64,000 bases of DNA from Benincasa hispida (GCF_009727055.1 NC_052357.1:8853126-8917125), one strand, 5' to 3'; positions 22,301-33,403 are shown, counted from the stretch's first letter. Numbers and translations are program-made. Notes: a model not told the origin generated them from the letters alone.

Positions 22301-25300
22301 GATAAACTATTCGTACACCCATGTTATACATGGAATTGAATTTTGAACATGTGTGTTTATATATAATTGGTATACTTGAACAAATGTATTTTTAATAAAT
22401 ATTGATATACTAATGATACATCAACGTTTTATACTTGAAATGAATTTTGAGTTAATGTTCATATAATACTAATACACCAATGTTATAATTAAAATTTTAT
22501 TTAGAAGATATATTGACATACTACTAATACACTAATAATATTTTTTACATAATTTTTTTATGAGCATTGATACAATATCGATAAACTAATTTTTAAAATG
22601 AATTTTTGATGAGTGTCTAACTATAATTACTAATGCAATAATAATATATATACTTGAAATTGAATTCTGAATGAGCAGTCATATACTACTAACACATTGG
22701 TACAGTACTTAAAATGGATTTAAATCATGAGCGACATGTTATCGATATACTAAAAATGTATATAAAATGAATTTTTAATGATTACTGATATATTATTGAT
22801 AAATCTATGTTATAATTTAAATAAAATTTGATGAGCGTTGATAAATTATGATAGACCAAATGCTTAATATTGCATTTTCAGCTCATTATGATATATCACT
22901 GATGCACTAATGATCTACTTGCAATTCTTTTTGAATTAGTAATAATATACAATTGAAATGCCAATGTTAAACTTACCATGATATACTTCATATTTGATAT
23001 ACCAAAATTAAATATAACTTATACCATTATAATCATATAAAAGAATTGAAAATAAAACAAATTAACTAATATAATTTATATTTGGTATATTACTGACAAA
23101 ATTAATGCATTTAACATATGCTATGAACATCAAAATTGAACTAATCAAATGAAAATAACTCTATATCAACGCAAAATAATAATAATAATAATAATATTTA
23201 CCATAATCAAACAAACGATGTTGATCATAGCACAATTAAAATCATGATCTACCGGTTGAATAAATGCTATTCTTTAAATAAAGTATATTAATTGATCAAT
23301 ATACCAAATATAATTTATATCGGTTAACTGATATACCAAAATATAAAGTATATTGATATACAAATGAAATCATAAAAATAAAAAAAAAACCAACAATGAG
23401 GTCTTTTTTTTTTTTTGCTATATTTACCATTTTAGAAAATTATTGTTATATTTGCCAACACGGTTATATTCTTTTTCCACCAATTACAATTTGCCTTATT
23501 ATTATTATTATTTTTTGATATCGACGGTAATTTATTTCAATTACATTATTTTTGAACTTTCCCGCTCTGATTCTTCATTGGTTGAAGACTTCATTAGCAT
23601 CGACTGCGGCGGACTACTCGACTCCGTCGACCTGAACAGTGAATTCCCATACCAATCAGACAAGAACCTGATCGATTCAGGAGTGATCGGTCAGATTTCC
23701 CCTGAATTTTCCGAAAAATTTTGGCTGCAATACAGAACCCTAAGAAGCTTCCCGGAGGGAGTAAAGAACTGCTACACTCTCCGCCCAGAATCCGGCAAGA
23801 ACAACAATTACCTCATCAGAGCCGTCTTTGTCTATGGCAATTACGACGGCAAGAACTCCACCCCTGTATTTCGCGTCTATCTTGGCGTTAATCTATGGGA
23901 TACCATCACCAGAAGAAACATCAGAATCGAATCCGTTTACATGGCTCCCACTGATTATATTGACGTATGCCTTATCAATATTGGAAGTGGAGTTCCTTAT
24001 ATTTCTGTTTTGGAATTACGGCCCTTAGGCAACTCTGTTTATCGCACTGATCCCCGGCAATTCATGGCTCTCTGGGATCGATCCGATGTCGGCGGCGAAT
24101 ATACACTCAGGTAATCAACTAGGGTTTTCCTTGTGTGGTCGTGATGTATGATTAACTTTCCCTAATTAAATCATTTCGCCAACAGATATCCGCAGGATAT
24201 TGAAGATCGAATTTGGGTTACGTATGATGATTACCTGGGTTCGATCAAGAAGATACAGACCAGCGGGAGCATCAAACTGACCAGTAACGATCCGTACAAA
24301 TTACCGGAATCAATGTTGAAAACTGCCTATGCAACCCTAAATTCCAGCATCCCTTTCGTATATAAATGGAGCCCTGTAGAGGCCAGCTCTCGATTCTATT
24401 TCTGCTTTCATTTCGCTGAGGTTGAGAAGTTGGATACTTCTGTAAGAGAAATGAGTATTGTGTTGAATGGCATCCACACCATTTCACAATCCCTAAAGCT
24501 TGAGTATCTCAAACCACAAACCATATGCTCAGCTTCAGATGGTCTCCCTGTAAATCTCAATGAAGATAATTATTTACAAATTTCTGCAGCCTCCGGTTCG
24601 GATCTTCCTCCCATTATCAATGGGTTTGAGTTTTTTTATATCATAAACATCTCTCATTCACCTACACTCTTACAGGACGGTATATCTTTCCCTTTCATCC
24701 TCCAATTTTTGTTCATTACATTTAGATTAATGTGTTTACATGTAATTATTTGTCATTGTTTTTCCCTATATATGTATAGTTAATGCTGTAATGGATATAA
24801 AGAAGACATTCAAGCTATTGAATACTTACTGGCAAGGAGATCCATGTTTGCCTGAATTTTCTGTATGGAATGGTCTAAACTGCAGTACTAGCAATCCCCC
24901 AAGGATAATTTCACTGTGAGTGCGTCGCAAACTTATGTTGTCTTAATGATATGTTTGGGAGTGATTTTGAAATTGTTCAAATAGCTGTTGTCATGTTCTA
25001 AATCATTCCAAAATACACCTTTAATCACTCAAAGTTGATTAAACATTTAATTTTACACATTTCTATGCAGTTTTCATATGATTTCAGAGTAATTTTGAAA
25101 GTGACAAAAGTGATTTAACTATTTTGGAATTATCCTAAACATATCGTAAGTTACCTCAGGTTTATCTAACAAAATTTTGTGAATGCAGGAACTTAAGCAG
25201 GAGTAAGTTAACAGGAGAGATCCCATTTTCCATCTCCAATCTCACTCAATTGGAGACTCTGTACGTACCTCACTATTTAAGATTAGAGTGGAACTATATT

Positions 25301-27788
25301 TTGTATTAACTCTCTTAATCTTTCCTCCCTTCAATTCAACTCGATTGGCAAAAAGAAAACCCAATACTGATAACTGTTTCTTTGTTCTAATCTTCAACCT
25401 GCTTTATATCTTACAGGGATTTATCCTACAACGACTTGAGTGGACTACTTCCTGAATTTTTAGCGCAACTACCTCGTTTGAAAATCCTGTAAAATAATTC
25501 TACTGACTTTCAATTCTAAATTTAAACTACAACCTTTTCCAGGATTGGTAGGATTGACTGGATTAATGATTTCATGTTGACCATCTTTTTGTTTTTCTGG
25601 CAGCAATTTAACTGGTAATAATCTTGGTGGCACAGTTCCGGAAGCACTTCTAGTGAAATCTAGAGATGGAGTTTTGGATTTGAGGTCTGAATAATTATAT
25701 TCCCCAAAACTCAACACAAAATTCGTATATTCTTCTTGTCACTCTCCTTGTATTTTGTGTGGATTCTCACTTTTTCTCTTCTTCCTCTTGTTGGATGCAG
25801 AATAGATGATAATCCAGAACTCTGTTCGTCACCTCCTTGCAAGAAAAAGAAAAAGAAAAAGAAAGTTGTTGTTCTTCCTGTTATCATTGCTGTCATAGGA
25901 ACTATCCTAATTATAGCCTGCTTGGTCTTACTTTTAATCTATAAGAAAAGCAAGAAAAGTAAGTCATGTCACTTCTTGATTCCGCTTTTATGTTTCTGAT
26001 GATAAGTATTGGGCCTTAAAGAGAATTTTAGAGAGAGGAAATATCTGCTTGTAAGTTTGTCTTGTGGATTATTTATTGTAGAGAATTCGGTGAAGTCGAC
26101 GGAAGAGAAAATTTCACTGAAGCAAAAGCATCGAGAGTACAGCTACTCCGAAGTTGTGAGTATTACAAATAATTTCAGAGACATCATTGGAGAAGGAGGA
26201 TTTGGAAAAGTATATAAAGGTGCTTTGAAAGATAAAACTCTGGTTGCTGTAAAGCTGCTCTCATCAACATCAAAGCAGGGCTATAGGGAATTTCAAACTG
26301 AGGTTATAAATAATATATGTTCCATACAATGACAAAACCGTTTTTTTCCCCGCTTTTCCAATTCTAATTGGATTCACATGATAATGCTGCTTCAGGCACA
26401 ACTCTTAATGATTGTTCATCACCGAAACTTGGTTTCTCTTGTTGGATATTGTGACGAGGGTAACACCAAGGCACTCATTTATGAATACATGGTCAATGGA
26501 AATTTGCGGCAACGTTTATCTGGTAATCATGTTTTATGATGAAATTTCACTTTCTTATGTCGCTCAGAAACAACTCAAATAGAGGCAGGTATCAAAATAT
26601 GAAAGATAAAGTAGTAAGATTAAGATATAACCAGGTACTTGGAACCTTCTATCTTGAGTAATCTCACTTAAGTCTAAATCCACTAAACAATTGTCTACCT
26701 TCATCCCTTCCCATTCCCTCGATTTATAAATAGCTCTGTTTTTTGGGTTTTTTTGGGTTAATTCCTAATATAACCGTGATATCCAAATTATATTCTAACT
26801 TCTATCCTAATAGAATTTCTATCCAAATCCTAGAACCCTAAATTTGTTTAGTAAATGAAATCTCGTGACAAATATTCCCAAAGACATGCGAATGATAAAT
26901 CAAGAATTTTGCAGAGAGGTTAACTAAAATTAGAATTAATAGATTTGTTTTGGCTACAGAGAAAAACACAAACGTTCTGAGTTGGAATGAAAGACTTCAA
27001 ATTGCAGTGGATGCAGCACATGGTTACCATATCATCAACCTTCTACTTTCTCACCTTTCTTCTTCTTTATTATAATTCTTTTTTAATTATTTTCTTTCTT
27101 TCCTCTTCCATGGATGTTTCAGGGCTTGAGTATCTACATAATGGTTGCAAGCCAACAATAGTTCACAGAGATTTAAAACCTGCCAACATACTATTAGACG
27201 GTATGATGCAAGCCAAAATAGCTGATTTTGGATTGTCTAGAACTTTTCAAGTTGAAAATCAATCTGAAATGTTAACACAATTAGCTGGAACACCAGGCTA
27301 CTTTGATCCTGAGTAAGTATTTCAATTGAGTTTCATCTTCTTACACGTCTTAAAATTGATGTAATTTGGCGTTATTTGTCTCTCTTTCCAGAAACCAAAC
27401 ACTTGGAAATTTGAATAAGAAAAGTGATATTTATAGCTTTGGCATAATCTTATTTGAGTTGATCACTGGGTCCCCTGCGATAACAAGAAGCTATAATGGA
27501 AATAATATTCACCTTCTAGATTGGGTTGCTCCAATAATCAAGAAAGGGAAGATTGAAGATGTGGTTGATGTGAGAATTAAAGGAGAAGTTAACCATGACT
27601 CAGCTCGTAAAATGGGTGAGATAGCAATGTCATGCACCCAACCAAATGGTGACCAAAGGCCTGACATTAGTGTTGTTTTGGAGGAGCTTAAGGAGTGTTT
27701 GGCAGTGGATCTAAGAACACTTTCAGAAAGCTATGAATTTTCTTCAACAATTTTAGCTGAGATAAATGCTGGTCCTAATCTTAGGTGA
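16251..27788 (+). CDS. Malectin-like/LRR receptor-like Ser/Thr kinase (LRR-RLK subfamily I), 13 exons
   Basis: Exons by splice sites and phase: 16251-16353, 23588-24110, 24186-24679, 24780-24915, 25189-25260, 25417-25488, 25604-25684, 25801-25958, 26082-26302, 26396-26522, 26960-27022, 27123-27312, 27392-27788. They total 2637 nt, open throughout: 878 residues, the usual family size. Order: signal peptide (about 1-29), malectin-like region from FISIDCGG (about 36-375), LRR units coded by 72-nt exons (about 419-490), eight lysines (508-515), membrane helix (about 517-541), kinase with [11 protein letters not shown] (583-593), Lys604, HRD 698-700, DFG 718-720. It is thus an active-type RD kinase, expected at the plasma membrane. 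The group includes IOS1, FRK1 and MEE39 of Arabidopsis, linked to immunity and stress signalling; the ligand here is unknown. Oddities: a 7.2-kb first intron, Asn for the usual Tyr after GYFDPE, and a weak donor (GTCTGA) after exon 7. Confidence 0.85.
16733..17316. mobile_element. MITE inserted in a MITE (GTCCCGTTTGG family)
   Basis: The outer copy starts 'gtctcgtttggtaaac' and ends 'accaaataattacacgatgg'. It is split at about 16877-17158 by a complete inner copy starting 'ttccgtttggtaaccatttt' and ending 'atgattatcaaacgggac'. Flanking TTAA-like bases at the inner ends could be the target duplication. The outer sequence reads on in register across the insert (gaaaact / aaaaagtagctttt). Lies in intron 1. 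Confidence 0.75.
17690..18540. repeat. Decayed partial copies of the GTCCCGTTTGG MITE family
   Basis: Several fragments with 'tttggtttttgaaaattaaac', 'cacttctactc' and 'aaatgattatcaaatagggct' words in both senses. Boundaries are blurred by decay. In intron 1 of the kinase gene. Confidence 0.5.
18805..20135. mobile_element. Four-level nested MITE stack in intron 1
   Basis: Left halves at about 18805-18957, 18960-19097 and 19098-19194 are matched by right halves in reverse order at about 19615-19821, 19822-19972 and 19973-20135, all of the GTCCCGTTTGG family. At the centre sits an unrelated GC-rich MITE (19195-19614). Each half breaks off within the same internal area of the family and resumes on the other side. 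Confidence 0.7.
19195..19614. mobile_element. GC-rich MITE with GGGGATTCCCCG cores
   Basis: A 420-bp island much richer in G+C than its surroundings, with repeated 'ggggattccccg' words, a central (TA)n run (about 19428-19453) and imperfect terminal inverted repeats (AGGTTTGGCAA on the left, AGGGTTAGCAA on the reversed right end). No reading frame. Innermost member of the nested stack. Confidence 0.6.
20257..20532. mobile_element. Complete GTCCCGTTTGG-family MITE
   Basis: From 'gctctgtttggtaactattt' to 'aaatggttatcaaatgaaac', about 276 bp with the family's terminal inverted repeats. It is in the opposite sense to the nested stack and the same sense as the inner copy at 16877 and the copy at 28118. 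Confidence 0.7.
20672..20910. mobile_element. TATC-rich MITE, nearly complete
   Basis: Terminal inverted repeats: 'gctaaaaatatttacaacta' on the left and 'actgtaaatattttgattca' plus 'ctatatttgaaaacaaccc' on the right. The core contains palindromic 'tatcacag/ctgtgata' words. In intron 1. Confidence 0.65.
21103..21420 (+). repeat. Dispersed repeat, copy 1
   Basis: Shares an ordered set of phrases with 34318-34560: 'gggattccatgaaaatagag', 'tttgatatgtatttataaat', 'cataaaattggttgt' and 'ctaaatattag'. Class unknown; no coding potential. Confidence 0.55.
21424..21660. mobile_element. TATC-rich MITE, third copy
   Basis: A core of 'gatagaagtctatcagtatc' and related palindromes, closed by 'gtaatagtttgacatttttt' and 'ctatatgtgaaaat'. 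Same family as 1122 and 20672, more decayed. In intron 1. Confidence 0.55.
21849..23457. mobile_element. Putative 1.6-kb non-autonomous TIR element just before exon 2
   Basis: The left end ('aatttacaaatttagcaacg...caaatatagtaaaaaaa') and the reversed right end ('ggcaaatataacaataattt...taaatatagcaaaaaaa') match over about 55 bp as an inverted repeat. The interior is a degenerate tandem array (22260-22960) flanked by inverted 'atataccaaatat' blocks, plus an (AAT)n run at 23174-23196. No transposase frame. Its right end lies about 130 bp before the exon 2 acceptor. Confidence 0.5.
22260..22960 (+). repeat. Degenerate tandem array, period about 75 bp
   Basis: Roughly nine diverged units of the form 'gagcnttgatatactactaat' + 'acaccaatgttat' + 'acttgaaatgaatttt'. 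Divergence is high. Lies inside the putative TIR element. Confidence 0.55.
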
Positions 27789-28117
27789 TTGAATTTCATT
27801 CTTACGCTTCAAAACACGCACACACACATATAGTCGTTGTCCTGACTTTTCTGCCTACCCCTTTTTACATTTGGTTTCCTTTTCTTTTTTTAACCACGCG
27901 TGTGAAGTTGGAAGATTCAAACTTGTAATCTTTTGCCTGAGAGTATATATTTGAAACAGTTGAACTTGAACTATACTCATGTTCAAAATATTGTGTTTAA
28001 ACCACTATAAAACATTGTTTCATCATCTTTTTTTTTTCTTCTCTTCCTCTGAACTTTAAACTTGATATAATATTTCTTTCATGTCTTGGTTCTTGTGTTT
28101 GAAAAACAAAAACTTAT
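27789..28117. other. 3' flank of the kinase gene
   Basis: Follows the TGA at 27786. A short CA-repeat ('acacgcacacacacat') sits near 27812 and T/C-rich runs near 28028. No clear polyadenylation signal stands out. No gene. Confidence 0.4.
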
Positions 28118-28412
28118 GGTCCCGTTTGGTAATTTCGTTTTTGGTTTTTGTTTTATGAAAATTTAGCATTTTTTTCTTTCTAATTTCTTACCGTGATTTG
28201 AATTTTTTTTAATTAAAAGAGTTGAATTCTTAGTCAAATTTCAAAAACAAAAATGAGTTTTTATAAGTTATTTTTCTAGTTTTCAAAATTTGGCTTGGTT
28301 TTTAAAAATATTCGTAAAATGTAGATTACAAATAAAAAATTTAGAGATAAAAGAATGTTTATAGATTTAATTTTAAAAAAAATATAAACTAAATAGTTAT
28401 CGAACGAGAACT
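28118..28412. mobile_element. GTCCCGTTTGG-family MITE downstream of the kinase
   Basis: Starts 'ggtcccgtttggtaatttcg' and ends 'aaatagttatcgaacgagaa': the same family and sense as 16877 and 20257, about 295 bp. Terminal inverted repeats are recognisable. Confidence 0.7.
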
Positions 28413-28566
28413 AAAAGAAAAAAAATTGGGAAAACATATTAAACAAGTGTATATTAAACGACCATGAATGCCCATATCAAATAAATTTAAGTTTATATCG
28501 TTTGATATAGTTTCAATGTATGTTGAATAACCATAATGTGTAAAGAAAAAAAAGAGGAAAAAGAGA

Positions 28567-28638
28567 AGGTCCTACCGGGAGTCGAACCCAGGTCGCTGGA
28601 TTCAAAGTCCAGAGTGCTAACCACTACACCATAGAACC
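28567..28638 (-). tRNA. tRNA-Gln (anticodon UUG)
   Basis: On the minus strand: acceptor GGTTCTA pairs with TAGGACC and the discriminator is T. The D arm contains GTAGTGGTTAGCAC, the anticodon loop CTTTGAA gives anticodon TTG, and the T arm contains GGTTCGACTCC. A and B boxes are intact, there is no intron, and a run of T (from the plus-strand 'aaaaaaa' about 13 bp further left) could end Pol III transcription. I see no mispairing beyond one G-T in the acceptor. Confidence 0.95.
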
Positions 28639-30277
28639 AGTTGATTGATTAAAGAAGTATAAAACAAATTAAATTGAGGACAAATGTTTTTGGAGAATAA
28701 AAATACAACTCAAATTCCACCGGTTAATCCGAGCATAGATAAATGTATAATAGCACACACCAATTATCATAGTATGCATTAGCAACACATCAGTTATCAT
28801 TTCAAATATTGGTGATTTGATTTCGATCCTACACTTATTGAATCCAAAATAATAATAATGATAAAATACATTTCAGTATTCAAAATTACTTTGAAATTAT
28901 TAATAAGTGGAAAATTAAATTACACGTATCTATTCTTTCAAAACAATACTACTAATAATAAAATCATGGTCTTCTCTTCATCCAAAATCTCTATTTCTCC
29001 CATCTCCTAATTTTTTTCTTTCTTTTTCATCTCTTTTTATTTTCTTCCTTTTGTAAATCTTTTCCATCTATTACTTTTCCTTTTCTAAGTTACTTCTTTT
29101 TCCAACAACTCCAACTTCATTTTACTCTTTTCCCTATTACTTTTTTTTTTCTTTTAAATGAACTCAATTTTTATTTCCATTTTATTTTTCAAACTCTCTT
29201 CAGAAAAGAAAAAAAACAAACTCCAAAAGTAAATTACCTATTTAGAGAATACTTTTAAAAGCTAGAAAACTAAAATCATTTCTACTAAATATTAAATTTA
29301 AACATTTGAAAGTATATGAAGAACTAAAATGAAATGAGACTAATGTAGAAGGACCATAATAATAGCCAAAATGAGTTTAGCTTAATTGACATGGTATTCC
29401 TCTCTAGAAATAGGAGGTTTGATCCCTCATCTTGTAGTTTTTTATACCATAATTATATTTTAATAACATAAAACTAGTACACATAAAAGTCACGATATAT
29501 ATATAGACAGGACAATCTTTGAGAGCATATTGAGCTGCACCTATCTTTTTGGAACTCACTCATACTCACAAATAAAATAAAAAAAAAAAGTTTACAACAC
29601 AAGATGTACCAAATATATTTTTCACATATACATAAATTTAAAGGTATGAACTTAAAACACAAGTACCTAAGACAAGGAGCAGCATGATTTGAATCACCTA
29701 AAGTTATTGAATAGATAATAGAGATTGCATGGAGATATATATAGACAAGACAATACTTGAAGAAGGGATCAATAAACACACCTATTACTTTAACTAGGTT
29801 GACACACCTTTAACGTCCTCCTAATATCCCAAAATCAAAAGCATTTTATTGATCAAAGAAAGGTACAAAATTGGAGGGTAGTTCGATATGTAATTCATAA
29901 ATAAAAAAAGACAGGCTAAAGGAAGGCCTTCCAAATTAAAGCAATAGTAGAAACATCATATGATTTAAATACAGGATCTATGACTCTATTTTTCAATTAT
30001 TGTTTTTAAAAATTTAGATGTTAATTTTAAGTACTTACTTAGGATCAAGATAACTTGATGTTCCAGTTAATTGTGTTGTAATGTGAGAATAAGTTTTAGT
30101 TGAAAAATGGCTAGATAATAAAAAATTAACTATTTTGGCTTGCATCAGATCATCTAATCGTATATTGGCAGGTTTTAATAAACCAAAAAGGAGAAAATGA
30201 AGGAAAATCAATCTTCATTTCTTTGATCAAATGTGGAGTACAACAAACTTTTAAATATACATGTGATAGACTAAAAA
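28639..30277. other. Intergenic AT-rich region
   Basis: T/C-rich tract at 28960-29170, a SINE-like piece (separate entry), and a duplicated 'gatatatatatagacaggacaatc' / 'gatatatatatagacaagac' pair near 29494 and 29732. The 101-codon frame at 29474-29779 has no recognisable features. I see no gene. Confidence 0.5.
29374..29445 (+). mobile_element. tRNA-derived SINE-like element
   Basis: A-box-like 'tagcttaattgacatggt' and B-box-like 'ggtttgatccc' (29416-29426) at a tRNA-like spacing, followed by an AT-rich tail. No cloverleaf can be drawn with confidence, so a SINE head is more likely than a tRNA gene. Confidence 0.4.
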
Positions 30278-31160
30278 TAATCACTTGTAACAACTAAAAT
30301 GACTAAGTTTATTCACCGCAAAGATAATATCAGGACGTGATATAGTCAAGTAAAGCAGTCGCTTAATTAATCGTCTATAGACAGAGGAGTCAGTTAGCAA
30401 AGCATCATCATAAAAATGTAGTTTCACATGAGGATCCATAGGTAAAATAGTGGGTTTACCCCAAGAAATCAACATCTTCTAGAAGTTGTAGAACATAATG
30501 ATGTTGAGAAAGAAAAAGGCCTTTGACATATCGTGCTAGCTCAAGACCAAGAAAGTACTTAAGGTCTTCCAAGTTCTTGAGCCTAAAATGGTCATTCAAA
30601 AGACGCTTTAAGTCTTGAATACTAGAAACATTTGAGCCCTTGATGATGATATCATCAACATACACCAATAAAGCGACAAAGGAAGAACTAGTACCTCGTA
30701 CAAAGAGGGAATAATCAGCTTTGGATTGTCGAAAATCAAAAGATAGCAAGACGTGAACAAACTTAACAAACCACTACCGAGAAGCCTGTTTCATATCATA
30801 AATTGATTTGTGTAAACGACAAACAAACCACTCCCTATTAAATGAAGCATCAATATGTGGATGATAACCTAACGACATATCCATGTAAACCTCCTCAAAT
30901 AAATCACCATGAAGAAAAGCATTATTTACATCTAATTGAATTAAGGACCAATGCTTAGAAACAGATACAACAAGAAGAATTTTCACAATTACTCCACAGG
31001 AGAAAAAGTTTCAAGAAAATCTAACCCTTCCTAGTGAGTGTATCCTTTGGCAATAAAATGGGCCTTGTACCTCTTAATAGATCCATCAGACTTGTGCTTG
31101 ATCTTATAAACCCACTTGCATATGATAGAGTGTTTGCCAGTGGGAAGAGGAACAATGGAC
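30278..31160 (-). pseudogene. Truncated copia element F, reverse transcriptase
   Basis: Minus-strand pieces code a copia reverse transcriptase. 30774-30986 has LIQLDVNNAFLHGDLFEEVY and KSIYDMKQASR; 30456-30749 has the catalytic block LLVYVDDIIIKG and FRLKNLEDLKYFLGLE; 30281-30475 has RPDIIFAVNKLS. Stops separate the pieces. RNase H and the 3' LTR are missing to the left (ends at about 30281). Confidence 0.8.
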
Positions 31161-32330
31161 TAAGTCTTATTAGATTCTATGACTTGTAACTCTTCTGTCA
31201 TGGCCTTATACCAATGCTTATGAATAGTTGCCTGGTGATAATATTGGGGCCCAAAATTGGCAGAAACGTTAAGCAAGAAATTTCGATGAGTAGCATTCAA
31301 ACTGGAATAAGAAAGATATTCCTGCAGAGGATACTTAGTTGAAGATGGAGACTTAGAAGAACCCAATAACAGATTACAGTGGTAATCAACCAAATAAGAA
31401 GGAGTCTGACTAACCGTCTGGAATGTCGCAACCCAATATTAGATGAAACATTCTCGATACTAAAAGTAGAAGGAGGAATCACCTCAATAATAGGTAACTG
31501 TAATAATACAACTGAAGAAGGAACCATTTCAATAGCTTGATCAATAGCAGAAACAATATCAACGTCAGAAGCATATTGTGGAGAAACCCCCTGCAAAACT
31601 ATCATGTACGCTAGAACTAGAAGAAGTTGGCAGTGAAATGGTGTCAAACGCCTTTGGCAAAACTAAATTAGGAAAAAGGTCAGTCATTTCGACATCGTGA
31701 GTTATAGAATGAAAATGAAAGCATGTCTCATGAAAAACAACGTCATGGGAGACAAAGAACTTCCTCTTCTCAACATCAAACAACCTATAAACCCTTTATG
31801 TTAGGCGGATAGCTAACAAATACAGTAGCAGTGGCCCTTGGATGAAATTTTGATCGATCACCCATTAATGTGGAAATGAAACATAAACATCCAAAAGTGT
31901 GTAATGAGTGATAATTAGCCATCTTATCATGCAATAATTTATATGAAGTTTGCCACTGAAGACCATGAGAAGGAGTTCTATTAATCCAGAAAACTACTGT
32001 AAGGACACACTTTCCTCAAAATGAAATGGGAGAAGGTGACTGAAAATATAAGGCCCTTGCTACATTTAAGATATGTTGATATTTACGCTCCACCACAAAA
32101 ATTTGTTCAAGACGGTATACATGAAAACTAATGGACAACATCTTTCTTATGAAAAAGATCATAAAAAACTGACTTAGGGGCATTATCTAAGCAAAACTTT
32201 TTAATGAGCAATCCATGCTGGGTTTTGACATGAGCAAAAATTAAGAGATAATTAGAAGAACATCAGATTTCTTATGTAAAAGGAAGAGTCAAGTATATCT
32301 AGTGCAATCATCTACAATAGTAAGAAAATA
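31160..32330 (-). pseudogene. Truncated copia element F, integrase C-terminus and linker
   Basis: Minus-strand stretches include RKFFVSHDVVFHE (31565-31783), the usual block after the copia integrase core, preceded by a decayed HPRATATVFVSYPP block near 31800-31850. The linker to RT lies at 31160-31650 (MTEELQVIESNKT at its end). Many stops. The core DDE residues are not readable. Confidence 0.65.
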
Positions 32331-32433
32331 ACAATGTCCATTATGGGAGAGTGTCATATAAGGACCCCAAATATCAACATGAATGAGATCAAAAGGTCGA
32401 GCAGACAAGTTATTATTGAAACTAAAAGGGAAA

Positions 32434-32760
32434 TCATTTTTTCTTTACTAAAGGACAAACAAGACAAGGATCAAAATATAAATCCTTACAACCGACTGCA
32501 TAAAAATGCAAAGTCTTACTTAAATAATTTACTGGCGTAATATAAGGATGACCTAGGTGACTGTGCCACAAGCTAAAAGGGACTGAATGCAAAGAAACAC
32601 ACGCAATGGCAGGTGAATCATTATTGACAGTAAAGGCATCGGGAATGTAAAAACCACGATAAATTCTAACCTTGCCAATCGTCTTCAAAGTGGACTTGTC
32701 CTGGATGAGACAAGAATCATTAAAAACTAGTTTTAAGAGTTGTTGAAAAATAAATTATTC
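32434..32760 (-). pseudogene. Truncated copia element F, GAG-pre-integrase domain
   Basis: The minus frame 32434-32688 reads IYRGFYIPDAF... and LWHSHLGHP with CLVCPLVKKK: the His/Cys zinc-binding module before copia integrase. Gag, protease and the 5' LTR of this element are absent to the right. Confidence 0.7.
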
Positions 32761-32980
32761 AAAAAATATTGAAACTAAATAAAACTAAAATCAATATATG
32801 TATAAATAATTGTGTTATAAGTAACAAAAAAAATCTTTTAATGTTAGTAATAAATTTGAGTTGGTTTGGGTTATATTATGAACCCAACCCAACCCAAATG
32901 AGTTGATAACAACCCAAACTGCATGAGTTGAATTGGGTTGATCGATTTTTTCGGGTCATTGAATTTTTTGAACACCCCTA
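32727..32980. mobile_element. Possible hAT-type MITE
   Basis: The right end 'ttgaacacccctaat' and repeated 'caacccaaccc/gggttggg' words are typical of hAT MITEs whose ends read TAGGGGTGTTCAA. The left end is not clear, so the left limit is a guess. Confidence 0.3.
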
Positions 32981-33284
32981 ATTCTTTAAATTAACCCCTG
33001 TTTTTTTGTTTAATTAACCAAGTATTTAATTTTAAATGGAATCACCCATCTTCTATGCTTTCAATTAAATGTTGCCACGTGGCAATATGATTGTTTCAAA
33101 AAATATTTTTAATTTTTTTTTCTTGTGATAAAGAGGAGGGTGTATAGACTGCACCTAATCATTGCTCTTTTAAAAATGAGTTATTTTTTTTAAAAAATAA
33201 AGTATTTAACAACCACTCAAAATAGTTTTTGAAAAAATAAATTTATGAAATAAGTTGGTTTAAGATAAAAACTTAAATATTAAA

Positions 33285-33403
33285 GGAGTACAACATGAGG
33301 ATTTTCCAAGTGGTCACCCAACTAAGTACTACTATCGCCCAAGCATGCTTAAGTGCAGAGTTCTGATGGGATCCGGTGAAATAACGTTGGCATGATCGCA
33401 CCC
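33285..33403 (-). pseudogene. 5S rRNA pseudogene, isolated full-length copy
   Basis: On the minus strand, 119 nt from GGGTGCGATCATGCCAAC to TCATGTTGTACTCC follow plant 5S rRNA end to end, with 'caccggatcccatcagaact' and 'gcatgcttgggcga' intact. By eye against remembered plant 5S there are about 15-20 differences, many C-to-T or G-to-A, including changes at the start of the internal control region ('acttaagcatgc' for AGTTAAGCGTGC). There is no tandem partner and no clear T-run after it. Probably a dispersed, non-transcribed relic. Confidence 0.8.

Noticed and set aside
23443..23587. Start of the receptor kinase at the ATG at 23443
   Set aside because: The peptide from there ([12 protein letters not shown]...) derives from the end of a transposon and AT-rich intron; it is not a good secretion signal, while 16251-16353 gives one with matching phase.
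29374..29445. tRNA gene
   Set aside because: Has A- and B-box-like words but no complementary acceptor arms or anticodon stem, unlike the clear tRNA at 28567-28638.
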